From Nesterenkonia xinjiangensis (GTDB taxonomy: Bacteria > Actinomycetota > Actinomycetes > Actinomycetales > Micrococcaceae), in the NCBI RefSeq assembly GCF_013410745.1, contig NZ_JACCFY010000001.1, forward strand, positions 1,426,001 to 1,490,000: 64,000 nt of DNA. The letters are read 5' to 3'. The notes below the pieces were generated by a model. It worked only from the letters and a program-made list of their open reading frames with translations. It was not told where the DNA came from and did not search any database. Below are positions 53,234 to 61,526 of this stretch, piece by piece. The position numbers were made by a program, and so were the translations under genes. How positions within the stretch are numbered: the first letter of the stretch is position 1; every line of letters starts with the position of its first letter.

Positions 53234-53239
53234 CACGTC

Positions 53240-53279
53240 GCACGGGGCTCCCCGGGCACCGCCCAGGGGAGCCCCGTGC
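53240..53279 (+). terminator. Strong terminator after the symporter
   Basis: GCACGGGGCTCCCC (53240-53253) pairs perfectly with GGGGAGCCCCGTGC (53266-53279). The 12-base loop contains an inner GGGC/GCCC pairing. It begins 6 bases past the stop. No U-tract follows. Confidence 0.8.
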
Positions 53280-53336
53280 CTCGTCCCCGCGACGGAGCCG
53301 AGGCCTGAGGCATGAGGACCGAGGAAGGGCGCAGTC

Positions 53337-54809
53337 ATGCATACCACCCGAACAGAGCGGGACCTGCTGGGCACCCTGCCCATCCCCGCCCAGAACTACT
53401 ACGGGGTGCACACCACCCGCGCAGCCGAGAACTTCCGGATCAGCGGCACCCCCATCTCCGCCTATCCGGGTCTCATCAACGCACTCGCGGCCGTGAAGCA
53501 GGCAGCTGCCCACGCGAACCGTTCCCTGGGGGTGCTCAGTCCGGAACGCGCCGACGCCATCTGGGACGCATGCTCCCAGATCCGGGACGGGAAGTTCCAT
53601 GACCAGTTCATCGTGGACGTCTTCCAGGGTGGGGCGGGCACCTCGACCAATATGAACGCCAACGAGGTGATCGCCAATGTGGCCCTCGAACGGATGGGAT
53701 TCAGCAAGGGCGCCTACGAGAACCTGCATCCTCTTGACCACGTGAACCTCGGCCAGAGCACCAATGACGTGTATCCCACTGCACTGAAGATCGCTCTCCT
53801 GGGCGAGCTTCGCCTGCTCCGCCATGCCATGCAGGATCTCGTGGAGACCTTCCGCCGGAAGTCAGAGGAGTTCTCCCCTGTGCTGAAGATGGGCAGGACC
53901 CAGCTGCAGGATGCCGTTCCGATGACCCTCGGACAGGAGTTCTTCACCTACGCCGTCATGCTCGAGGAAGACCGCAGCAGACTGGTGGAAGCCATGGACC
54001 TGCTCACCGAGATCAATCTCGGCGGAACCGCCATCGGGACCGGCCTCAACACCCATCCCGCCTATGCAGAGCTCGTGCGCTCGAAGCTCTCCGAGCTGCT
54101 GTCCACAGAACTCCGCACCGCAGAGAACCTCATCGAAGCCACCCAGGACGCCGGCGCCTTCGTCCAGCTCTCGGGTGTGCTGAAGCGGGTCGCCGTCAAG
54201 CTCTCGAAGACCTGCAGCGACCTTCGCCTGACCTCATCAGGCCCCCGAGCGGGGCTGAACGAGATCAACCTTCCCCCCGTGCAGGCGGGATCCAGCATCA
54301 TGCCGGGAAAGGTCAATCCGGTGATACCTGAGGTCGTCAACCAGGTGGCCTACGAGGTCATCGGCAACGATGTGACGGTGACCCTGGCGGCAGAGGGCGG
54401 GCAGCTCCAGCTCAACGCCTTCGAGCCGGTGATCGCGATCAGCCTGCTCCGTTCACTGACGCACCTCACAGCGGCCTGCCGGACCCTCGATGAGAAGTGC
54501 GTGCAGGGGATCACGGCCAACCAGGAGGAGCTCCACGACACAGTCCATCGATCGATCGGACTCGTGACAGTCCTGTGCCCGTACATCGGGTACGCCCAGG
54601 CGTCGCTCGTCGCCCAGGAGGCCCTGCTCTCCGGGCGCACCATCACGGAGACGGTCCTCGACAAGGGCCTGATGAGCAGAGAGGCCCTCGACGAGCTGCT
54701 CGTTCCGCGGAATCTCACCGGCCCGTTCACCGATCACGATCTCATCCCCGCTTCAGCACCGCCAGCGGAATCCGCCACCGGTAGCGCAGCGCCAGGAGCC
54801 GCAGGGTGA
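53337..54809 (+). CDS. aspA: Aspartate ammonia-lyase
   Basis: The protein has 490 residues, slightly longer than usual because of an Ala/Ser/Pro-rich C-terminal extension (about 20 residues) that overlaps the convergent gene. GGAGTSTNMNANEV (about residues 101-114), NLGQSTNDVYPTA and the signature GSSIMPGKVNPV (about 322) identify the aspartase/fumarase superfamily. The GTSTNMNANEV and DVYPTA motifs favour aspartase over fumarase. It converts L-aspartate to fumarate and ammonia. Following a symporter and near an M20 hydrolase, it may finish the breakdown of an N-substituted aspartate. Confidence 0.9.
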   Translation: MHTTRTERDLLGTLPIPAQNYYGVHTTRAAENFRISGTPISAYPGLINALAAVKQAAAHANRSLGVLSPERADAIWDACSQIRDGKFHDQFIVDVFQGGAGTSTNMNANEVIANVALERMGFSKGAYENLHPLDHVNLGQSTNDVYPTALKIALLGELRLLRHAMQDLVETFRRKSEEFSPVLKMGRTQLQDAVPMTLGQEFFTYAVMLEEDRSRLVEAMDLLTEINLGGTAIGTGLNTHPAYAELVRSKLSELLSTELRTAENLIEATQDAGAFVQLSGVLKRVAVKLSKTCSDLRLTSSGPRAGLNEINLPPVQAGSSIMPGKVNPVIPEVVNQVAYEVIGNDVTVTLAAEGGQLQLNAFEPVIAISLLRSLTHLTAACRTLDEKCVQGITANQEELHDTVHRSIGLVTVLCPYIGYAQASLVAQEALLSGRTITETVLDKGLMSREALDELLVPRNLTGPFTDHDLIPASAPPAESATGSAAPGAAG

Positions 54810-55368
54810 GCACCAGCATCGCCACCGCCACGGCACTGACGGCGTTGAAGAGGCCGCCCTCCAGCAGCAGGGCGGTCGCCCCGGCGCCCAGGAAGGCCGG
54901 GGCGGCGTAGACACCGTGGGGGTTGAAGATCTGCGGCACCTCGTTGGCGACGACGTCACGCAGGGCTCCTCCGCCGACGGCGGTGGTGACCCCCAGGAGC
55001 ACGGTGGCGATCGGATTCAGCCCAGCCTCATGGGCGATGCTCGCTCCCATGACACAGAACAGCGAGAGGCCCAGCGCGTCGAAGACCAGCAGCGTCCGGC
55101 GCAGCCTGTCCTCATGGATGAGCCGCACGAAGACCGCCAGCACGGCCAGCGCCACGGGCACGAGGTACTGCGGGGCAGCGAAGGCGTTGGGAACCCCAGT
55201 GTTCAGCACCAGGTCCCGGATGACGCCGCCGCCGAGTCCAGCGAGGCTGGCCAGCAGCAGGGAGCCGACCAGGTCGAAGCCCTTCCGCACAGCCAGCAGC
55301 GCCCCAGAGACGGCGAAGGCGAAGGTGCCCACCAGCTCCAGCACGAGCACCATCACGGTCACTGACAT
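54742..55368 (-). CDS. TRIC/UPF0126 family membrane protein
   Basis: This 208-residue protein has seven predicted helices. The two glycine-rich repeats of trimeric intracellular cation-channel homologues are visible: LVGTFAFAVSGALLAVRKGFDLVG and AVGGGALRDVVANEVP, the latter with the GGG-LRD motif repeated earlier as GLGGGVIRDLV. Members are potassium or cation channels or, in some annotations, glycine transporters. GAGGAGGAG precedes the ATG. The last 68 bases overlap the aspartase gene on the other strand. Confidence 0.9.
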   Translation of the reverse strand: MSVTVMVLVLELVGTFAFAVSGALLAVRKGFDLVGSLLLASLAGLGGGVIRDLVLNTGVPNAFAAPQYLVPVALAVLAVFVRLIHEDRLRRTLLVFDALGLSLFCVMGASIAHEAGLNPIATVLLGVTTAVGGGALRDVVANEVPQIFNPHGVYAAPAFLGAGATALLLEGGLFNAVSAVAVAMLVLTLRLLALRYRWRIPLAVLKRG

Positions 55369-55476
55369 CCCTGCTCCTCCTCAGTCATCCTGGGGCATCG
55401 CTCGGTCCACGTGCGAGTTCCATGACCATAAGACTGCCATGCCAGGGCTCCCAGGGACGGGCAGGTCGGGGCGGTG

Positions 55477-56493
55477 TCAGGTATCGAAAGGGATGACCGC
55501 CAAGTCATCTGGCACGAGGAACTCGCCCGAGTACCCTGCAGCCGCCACCCGCTCCCAGGCTATGGCGCCGGAGCCGGGTACCAGGTGATGCAGGGCAAGG
55601 CGCCGCGCCCCCGCCTCACGGGCCACGCGGACTGCGTCGACGACCGACGTGTGGGACTTGTAGTGATGCGCCAAGGAGGCGCGTGACGTCTCATCGTGCT
55701 TATCCCGGTACATCGATTCCATGAAGTCGAAGTCGATGGCCTCGTGAAGCACGAGTCCCGCGTCCCGGCTCAGCCGGACCATATTGGGCGTGTAGGTCGT
55801 GTCACCGGAGACGCACACCGATCCCTCTGCCGTGTCGAAGCGGAAGGCGAAGGCCGGGGCGACCGGCGGATGCTCCACGAGCGTGGCCGTGACGACCACT
55901 GACTCGTCCCGGTAGATCTCGAAGCCCTCCGTCGCCGGCACCGGATTCTCGTTGGGGTGGAACTGCAGAGCATCGGGGATATCGATGTCCTGCGCATCGA
56001 AGATGGCCATCGGCGAGGGCCTCAAGGCGTCGATGATCCGATCGTTGAGGTCTGTCGCCGCCGCCTCCATCAATCGCAGGAACATCTCCGCAGTGCCCGG
56101 CGTGGGACTGTGTGGAGCCATCGGATCCGGCTCGACGCTGGCCAGCGGAGACACCGGCGGCAGAGCCCCCCGGTTGCCCGGGCCGATGATCGGCACAGGT
56201 CGGCCGATCCTGTCCTGGAGCTCAAAGAGCCCGAACAGGGCCAGAGTGTTGAGGTCCACCGTGTGATCCGAGTGCAGGTGCGTGAGGAAGATGCCCTTGA
56301 GTCTGCTCATCTCGAGCCCGGCCTTCTCCATCTGACGGCCGACGCCATGGCCGCAGTCCACCAGGTAGAAGCCGTCGTCGACGACGATGGCCGTGGCGAT
56401 TCCGGTGCGCGCAGAGTTGCGCCAGAATCGCGGCCCACCGGCCGTCCCCAGTGTGATCACGTGGTGTCCACGCCGCTCCGTCAGTCCGCTCAC
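55477..56493 (-). CDS. MBL-fold metallohydrolase (RNase Z/phosphodiesterase-like)
   Basis: A GTG at 56493 after GGGAG gives 338 residues. Metal motifs are THLHSDHTVDL (about residues 70-80), VSGDTTYTPN (about 228-237), HEAID and LALHHLVPG near the C-terminus. The N-terminal TLGTAGGPR start and single-domain layout resemble the RNase Z-like/ElaC or arylsulfatase-type group of phosphodiesterases or lactonases. Substrate is unknown. It is oriented divergently from a LysR gene and may be its target. Confidence 0.88.
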   Translation of the reverse strand: MSGLTERRGHHVITLGTAGGPRFWRNSARTGIATAIVVDDGFYLVDCGHGVGRQMEKAGLEMSRLKGIFLTHLHSDHTVDLNTLALFGLFELQDRIGRPVPIIGPGNRGALPPVSPLASVEPDPMAPHSPTPGTAEMFLRLMEAAATDLNDRIIDALRPSPMAIFDAQDIDIPDALQFHPNENPVPATEGFEIYRDESVVVTATLVEHPPVAPAFAFRFDTAEGSVCVSGDTTYTPNMVRLSRDAGLVLHEAIDFDFMESMYRDKHDETSRASLAHHYKSHTSVVDAVRVAREAGARRLALHHLVPGSGAIAWERVAAAGYSGEFLVPDDLAVIPFDT

Positions 56494-56586
56494 GGGTCTC
56501 CGCTCCCATCTGTCCGCATGTCGCCGATCGGCGCCTGTCTCGTGGGTCCAGTCTGATCGGGCGCGGCCATAGTGGAAAGCGAATTA

Positions 56587-56628
56587 AAGTCATGACAGAC
56601 TTCACTTCACGTTAGGTCACAGCGTGAC
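56587..56628. promoter_or_regulatory. Two dyads in the MBL-hydrolase/LysR divergent promoter
   Basis: AAGTC and GACTT (56587-56602, 6-base spacer), and GTCAC and GTGAC (56616-56628, 3-base spacer), lie 50 and 24 bases upstream of the LysR GTG. Both have LysR-box-like geometry. Confidence 0.45.
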
Positions 56629-56651
56629 TAGCTCTGCCCCCAGGAGACGCC

Positions 56652-57548
56652 GTGCCGGAGATCACCGTTCGCCAGCTGGAGTACTTCCTCGCCGTCGTCG
56701 ACCACGGCTCGATCAGCGCCGCGGCACGGCAGCTGCACATCAGCCAGGCGGCCATCTCCGTCGCGATCCGGCAGCTGGAGAAGGGCCTCAACGCGGAGCT
56801 GCTGAACCGGGCCCCCGCACGCCGAGCACTGCCCACACCGGCCGGCCAGGCCCTCCTGCCCCACGCTCGGCGTGTCACGACAGCTATCTCGGATGCCACG
56901 GAGGCGGTCAGCAACGACCACTCCGAGATCCGTGGCGTGCTGCGCGTCGTGAGCTCGATGACCGTGTCCCCTCATGTGCTGCCGAGGCTGGTGGCACATT
57001 TCACGGCCGAGCACCCCGCCGTGGAGGTCACCATCGCCGAGGCCACTGTCCCAGAGATCCATCAGGTGCTCCGGAGCGGACAGGCCGACCTGGGCTTCGT
57101 CTATGCACGACAGTCCGCCGAGGACCTCGACGAGACGCTGATCGGCACGAACCAGCACCACGTGATGGTCCATGCGGAACACCCGCTCGCCGGTCGCCCC
57201 GGCATCCTTCTCCGCGAGCTCATCCATGAGCCGATGATCATGGTGGACATTCCGCCGAGCGTCGAGCGCGTCACCCAGATCATCACGGATCTCGGGCTGC
57301 GGCCCAGAGTGCAGTGGTCGTCGTCGAACTTCGAGACGGTCCGCTCCCTCGTGGGGCACGGGCTCGGCTGGGCGTTCGTGAACGTGACTCCCCGAACCGA
57401 GGTCACCTACGACGGTCGAAAGGTCGCCTACGTGCCGATCCTCGACGACATTCCGGCGAACCCCATCATCGCGCTCACGGCCCCCTCCGAGGAGCTGCCC
57501 GCGCGCGTGCGGGAGGCTCTGCGGCACCTGCAGGACCAAAAGGTGTGA
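56652..57548 (+). CDS. LysR family transcriptional regulator
   Basis: A GTG at 56652 follows AGGAG and gives 298 residues. The helix-turn-helix is in residues 5-62 (EYFLAVVDHGSISAAARQL, then ISQAAISVAIRQLE). The effector domain starts with GVLRVVSSMTVSPHVLPRL and contains the FVYARQSAEDLDETLIG ligand-facing segment. It could control the divergent hydrolase, or the tripartite transporter whose stop is 2 bases away on the other strand. It ends in a convergent arrangement with tctA. Confidence 0.92.
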   Translation: MPEITVRQLEYFLAVVDHGSISAAARQLHISQAAISVAIRQLEKGLNAELLNRAPARRALPTPAGQALLPHARRVTTAISDATEAVSNDHSEIRGVLRVVSSMTVSPHVLPRLVAHFTAEHPAVEVTIAEATVPEIHQVLRSGQADLGFVYARQSAEDLDETLIGTNQHHVMVHAEHPLAGRPGILLRELIHEPMIMVDIPPSVERVTQIITDLGLRPRVQWSSSNFETVRSLVGHGLGWAFVNVTPRTEVTYDGRKVAYVPILDDIPANPIIALTAPSEELPARVREALRHLQDQKV

Positions 57549-57550
57549 CG

Positions 57551-59185
57551 TCAACCGTCGTGTCGGGGATCAGTTCCCGGTCGCAGCTGCGCCTCGTCCT
57601 CTGGGCGGGACTCGCCCTCTGTGCCTGGGTGAATTCCCGAGCCCGTCTCCGCGTCCTTGCCCTGCGCACGCTCGGCCTCTTGGAACTGGTCGATGGTGGG
57701 GCGCATGCTCTTCCGGCGGGAATCCACCACGGTCCAGACGATCGCTGCTAGCAGCAGCGTCATCAGCACCAGGGGGATCGGACGGGACAGGAAGATCATG
57801 AACGATCCGTCCGAGAGCACCATCGAGCGCCGGAAGTGCTCCTCCAGCAGCGGCCCCAGGATGAAGCCCAGCACGAAGGGCCCCAGCCCGAAGTTGAAGG
57901 TGCGCAGGACATATCCGACGATGCCGAAGATCACCGCGAGCAGCACGTCGAACATCGAGTTCCGCACCGAGTACACGCCGGCCACGGCGACCATCAGGAT
58001 GATCGGCGCCATGACGCCGCCCGGGATGCGCAGCAGCCTCACGAAGAGACCGATCAGCGGCAGGTTGAGGATCAGCAGCAGGATGTTGCCGACGTACATG
58101 GAGGCGATGACGCCCCAGAAGACGTCCGGGTGCTCGTCGATGAGCTGCGGGCCCGGCGTGATGTTGTGCAGCAGCAGCGCACCGAAGATCAGGGCGAGGA
58201 CCGGATTCGGGGGCACGCCCAAGGTCAGGAGCGGGAGGAAGGAAGAGTTCGACGAAGAGTTGTCGGCGGTCTCCGTGGCGGCCAGGCCGTCCATCGCACC
58301 TTTGCCGAACTTCTCCGGATGGCGGGAGAACCGCCGCTCGGCCCCATACGCCACCACCGCGGAGATCGTCCCGCCCCCTCCGGGGATGATGCCGATGAAG
58401 AATCCGATGATCGAGGACCGCAGGATCGCCATCCGCGTCATCAGCCAGTCCGCGCGCGTCGGGAGGACCCTGCCGATCGCCGATCGCGCCAGGCCTCCGT
58501 AGAAGCCCTGCTGGGCGTTGTAGAGGATCTCTCCGATGCCGAACAGCCCCACCGCGACGGCGACGATGCTGACGCCTGCCGTCAGCTCGAAGCTGCCATA
58601 GGTCAGACGCGGATCGGCCGTGGTCGGGTCCAGCCCGATCGTGGCGACGATCACTCCCAGCGCGGCCGAGACGATCGCCTTGACTTTCGACCCCGAACCG
58701 AGGAACACGATCATGAGCAGCCCCATCGCGGCCAGGACGAACATGTCCGGACTACCGACCGACTTGGCCACCCCGGCCAGTGTCGGGGCGAGGAAGGACA
58801 GCCCGATGATGGCCACCGTGCCTCCGAGGAACGAACCGATCGCCGTGATCCCCAGCGCGGGCCCGGCGCGTCCCTGCTGGGCCAGCGGATACCCGTCGAA
58901 GGTGGTCACCACCGCGGAGGCATCACCCGGGAGGCGCAGCAGGATGGCGGGGATCCGACCCCCGTACATGGATCCGTAGTAGATGCCGGCGAGCATCATC
59001 ACGGCGCCGGCGGGGTCGAGCGAGAAGGTCAGAGGGAGCAGCAGGGCGATGGTCGCCACCGGCCCGAGCCCCGGGATCAGGCCGATCAGCGTGCCCACCG
59101 TGACGCCGATGAGGACGAAGAGCAGATTCTCGGGCTGGAACGCCACGCTGAATCCGTGCCCCAGCCCCGCGAGGATGTCGGTCAT
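57551..59185 (-). CDS. tctA: Tripartite tricarboxylate transporter large permease, TctA family
   Basis: The ATG at 59185 gives 544 residues with about 12 helices. TctA hallmarks are VGTLIGLIPGLGPVATIALLLPLTF, IYYGSMYGGRIPAILLRLPGD and the second-half FFIGIIPGGGGTISAVVAYG with TADNSSSNSSFLPLLTLGVP. It is the proton- or sodium-coupled channel of a TctABC system. The C-terminal tail of about 40 residues is acidic. The gene order here is tctC-tctB-tctA. Confidence 0.95.
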   Translation of the reverse strand: MTDILAGLGHGFSVAFQPENLLFVLIGVTVGTLIGLIPGLGPVATIALLLPLTFSLDPAGAVMMLAGIYYGSMYGGRIPAILLRLPGDASAVVTTFDGYPLAQQGRAGPALGITAIGSFLGGTVAIIGLSFLAPTLAGVAKSVGSPDMFVLAAMGLLMIVFLGSGSKVKAIVSAALGVIVATIGLDPTTADPRLTYGSFELTAGVSIVAVAVGLFGIGEILYNAQQGFYGGLARSAIGRVLPTRADWLMTRMAILRSSIIGFFIGIIPGGGGTISAVVAYGAERRFSRHPEKFGKGAMDGLAATETADNSSSNSSFLPLLTLGVPPNPVLALIFGALLLHNITPGPQLIDEHPDVFWGVIASMYVGNILLLILNLPLIGLFVRLLRIPGGVMAPIILMVAVAGVYSVRNSMFDVLLAVIFGIVGYVLRTFNFGLGPFVLGFILGPLLEEHFRRSMVLSDGSFMIFLSRPIPLVLMTLLLAAIVWTVVDSRRKSMRPTIDQFQEAERAQGKDAETGSGIHPGTEGESRPEDEAQLRPGTDPRHDG

Positions 59186-59211
59186 GGGATCAGTCACTTC
59201 TCTCAGATGGA

Positions 59212-59733
59212 TCAGAACGGACGGAGGTTGACCCCGAGGGCCAGGGCGAAGAGCGCGTAGACGGCGGCGGGCGCGATCACCGCGATCAGGATCGACGTCC
59301 GCCACCTCATGCGTGCCACGAAGCGCGCCACGATCAGCATCACGGGAACCCCTGCCCCGATCAGGCCCAGCCAGTCATAGGCGGGGACGAAGAGCAGGAG
59401 CGGGCCGGCCACGAGGGCGACCCGGGTCAGCTCAGACCGATTCGGCGGATGGAACCGGTGCCGGGTGGCCAGCAGCAGCGGAATGGCCGCCACCACCAGC
59501 AGCGCGTTGAGGAAGGGCCAGAGGCCCGGCCCCGGCCTGGCGATGGAGCCGAGGCCCAGCTGGACCGAGGGGATGATGACGACGGCGGCCAGGACCGCCA
59601 GCACCATCGGCGACCACCAGTCGACGGGTCCGGGTTCATCCAGCTGGGGAGTCCCCTCGTAATCATCGAGGTGCTCGCGCAAGGGTTCCTGCTCCTGAGA
59701 AGATCGAGAACTCCACGCCACCATCAGAGTCAC
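59212..59733 (-). CDS. tctB: Tripartite tricarboxylate transporter small permease, TctB family
   Basis: This 173-residue protein has about four helices, beginning VDWWSPMVLAVLAAVVIIP after a 38-residue polar head. GLGSIARPGPGLWPFLNALL is the usual TctB motif. The ATG overlaps the tctC stop (ATGA). It associates with TctA, though its exact role in transport is unclear. Confidence 0.88.
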   Translation of the reverse strand: MTLMVAWSSRSSQEQEPLREHLDDYEGTPQLDEPGPVDWWSPMVLAVLAAVVIIPSVQLGLGSIARPGPGLWPFLNALLVVAAIPLLLATRHRFHPPNRSELTRVALVAGPLLLFVPAYDWLGLIGAGVPVMLIVARFVARMRWRTSILIAVIAPAAVYALFALALGVNLRPF

Positions 59734-60707
59734 TGAGCCTCGAGGCCCAGGTCCTCGAAGAGCGACCGGAACCGTTCCAGCTCGGTCGGCATGTACTCGC
59801 CGAACCAGGCTTCTCCCTCGACGTCAGGGACCGCACCGCCGGACTGTTCCACGAACTCCACGAACTCGTCGGACCCGACGACGGCGGTCGACGCCGCGGC
59901 CAGCTCGTCGTAGACCTCCTGGGGCGTGTCAGCCGGCACCACGAGGGCCTGGGAACCGGCCGTCTGCAGCTCTTCGAACCCCAACTCGCCGAGTGTCGGG
60001 ACCTCCTCATCGAGAGCCTCGGGGACGTAGTCGGTACTGATGGCCAGGATGCGAAGCTCCCCGGAGCGGACTCGCGGCAGGGCACTGGTGATGTCCTGGA
60101 CGCCCCAGTCGACATCACCATTGACGAGCGCGGGCAATGCGGGGGCGCCGCCTGGGAAGGTCGCCACCTCCGCGTCCAGGCCGTAGCTCTGGACGATGCC
60201 TTCTCCGATCAGGTGAGTCTGGTGACCCTCGCCGAAGGCTGAGTAGGTCATCCGGTCGTCGACGCCTTCAAGGTCCTCGAAGCTCTCCAACGGCGAGTCA
60301 TCGGGGACCACGATCACGAATGCGTTCTCAGCGACGGCCTCCACGGAACGGAAATCCTCGATGCCGTAGGAGACGTCCTGCTGAAGCAGCACCGACGTGA
60401 AGGCACCGGTCGGGGCGAAGAGCAGCGTGTGGCCGTCGGCGGCCGCATTCGCGGCCTCCGTCGCGGCGATGGCGCCGCCTCCGCCTTCCCGGTTGACCAC
60501 CAGCACGTTCGCATCGAGCTCTGCCTCAAGCCCCTCGGCGAACTTGCGCGCAGTGGCGTCGTTGTGGCCCCCCGCCGCGAACCCGACGAGAAGCTCCACG
60601 TTTTGGGAGGGGTAGTCAGAGCCGTCTCCGCCCTGCGGCCCGCAGGCCGTCAGGGCCAGCACGGTCAGAACCGCCCAAGGGGCGAAGAGTGCACTGCGGA
60701 TCCTCAT
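59730..60707 (-). CDS. tctC: Tripartite tricarboxylate transporter substrate-binding lipoprotein, TctC family
   Basis: The ATG at 60707 follows GGAGGACAAG and gives 325 residues. The signal ends LALTACG, so the protein is a lipoprotein. TctC motifs are ELLVGFAAGGHNDATARKFAEG, VVNREGGGGAIAATEAANAAADGHTLL (in parts) and the C-terminal VPADTPQEVYDELAAA. TctC receptors bind a wide range of carboxylates. Here the ligand is not identified. Two inverted repeats lie upstream of the start. Confidence 0.93.
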   Translation of the reverse strand: MRIRSALFAPWAVLTVLALTACGPQGGDGSDYPSQNVELLVGFAAGGHNDATARKFAEGLEAELDANVLVVNREGGGGAIAATEAANAAADGHTLLFAPTGAFTSVLLQQDVSYGIEDFRSVEAVAENAFVIVVPDDSPLESFEDLEGVDDRMTYSAFGEGHQTHLIGEGIVQSYGLDAEVATFPGGAPALPALVNGDVDWGVQDITSALPRVRSGELRILAISTDYVPEALDEEVPTLGELGFEELQTAGSQALVVPADTPQEVYDELAAASTAVVGSDEFVEFVEQSGGAVPDVEGEAWFGEYMPTELERFRSLFEDLGLEAQ

Positions 60708-60733
60708 CTTGTCCTCCACGGGTCATCGGTGCA

Positions 60734-60797
60734 GAAGTGTGGTGCACTTCATAATGACAGTGGATGGGACATCACAAAACGATAAGTTGATTATGAA
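60734..60797. promoter_or_regulatory. Inverted repeats upstream of tctC
   Basis: GAAGTG and CACTTC (60734-60750, 5-base spacer), and TTCATAAT (60748-60755) with ATTATGAA (60790-60797), are perfect arms in the AT-richer stretch upstream of tctC. They probably bind the regulator of this transporter. Confidence 0.5.
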
Positions 60798-60869
60798 TGA
60801 CCTCACGGATCGTTATGTCTAGCAGCTCGGTCCTCGCCAGATGCGCCGCCAGACACGACACGCCCCCGC

Positions 60870-61526
60870 TCAGCTGCGGCGGGCCTGACGCTCGCGGTGC
60901 TGGTCCCGGCTGGTCTGGGCATGGTCGACCACCAGGCGCCCCACCAGCTCTTCGTCTCGGGAGGCGAGCGCCTCGAACAGGCCGCGGTGCTCCTGGGTGA
61001 CCACCAGCAGGTCGTCGTGCTGGCTGAGCATCCAGCGGACTCGGCTCTGGATGGTGCCCCACAGCTCCTGGAGGTGGGTGTTGTCGGCCAGCTCCACCAC
61101 GGTGGAGTGGAAGGCAGCGGCCGAGCGGTGGGCGGTCACGGCGTCGCCGGCCTGGGCCGCGGCCTCTCCGTCGACGAGGACGCGTTCGAGTCGCGCAAGC
61201 CCGGCGGCGTCGTGGCGCCGGGCCGCCGACGTGAAGGCGAGAGTGTCCAGGGAGGTGCGCACCTCCTCAAGTTCGCGGACGTCCCTCTCGGTGAACTCGC
61301 GCACGATGGCCCAGGTCCTGGGACGAGGCGTGATGAGACCCTCGGCGGCCAGCAGGCGCAGGCCCTCCCGGACAGGCACGCGGCTCACGCCGAGCTCTGC
61401 GGCGAGATCGCGCTCGACGAGCCTGCTTCCGGGCGACCGTTCACCGTCGATGATCTGCTCGCGCAGCCGCGTGGCCACGCGCGTCGTCTCGGACTCTCTG
61501 TTCTCTGGCTCGGCCATGGGTCTCAT
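60870..61526 (-). CDS. GntR family regulator (FCD/FadR-type ligand domain)
   Basis: The ATG at 61526 after GGGAG gives 218 residues. The winged helix is at the N-terminus (RLVERDLAAELGVSRVPVREGLRLLAAEGLI, in parts) and the C-terminal all-helical FCD domain carries the His residues that bind a metal-carboxylate (HRSAAAFHSTVVELADN). FCD regulators respond to organic acids or nucleobase products. It is downstream of a CynX-like porter, and its start lies 86 bases inside that gene. It may bind the palindrome at 62870. Confidence 0.92.
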   Translation of the reverse strand: MRPMAEPENRESETTRVATRLREQIIDGERSPGSRLVERDLAAELGVSRVPVREGLRLLAAEGLITPRPRTWAIVREFTERDVRELEEVRTSLDTLAFTSAARRHDAAGLARLERVLVDGEAAAQAGDAVTAHRSAAAFHSTVVELADNTHLQELWGTIQSRVRWMLSQHDDLLVVTQEHRGLFEALASRDEELVGRLVVDHAQTSRDQHRERQARRS

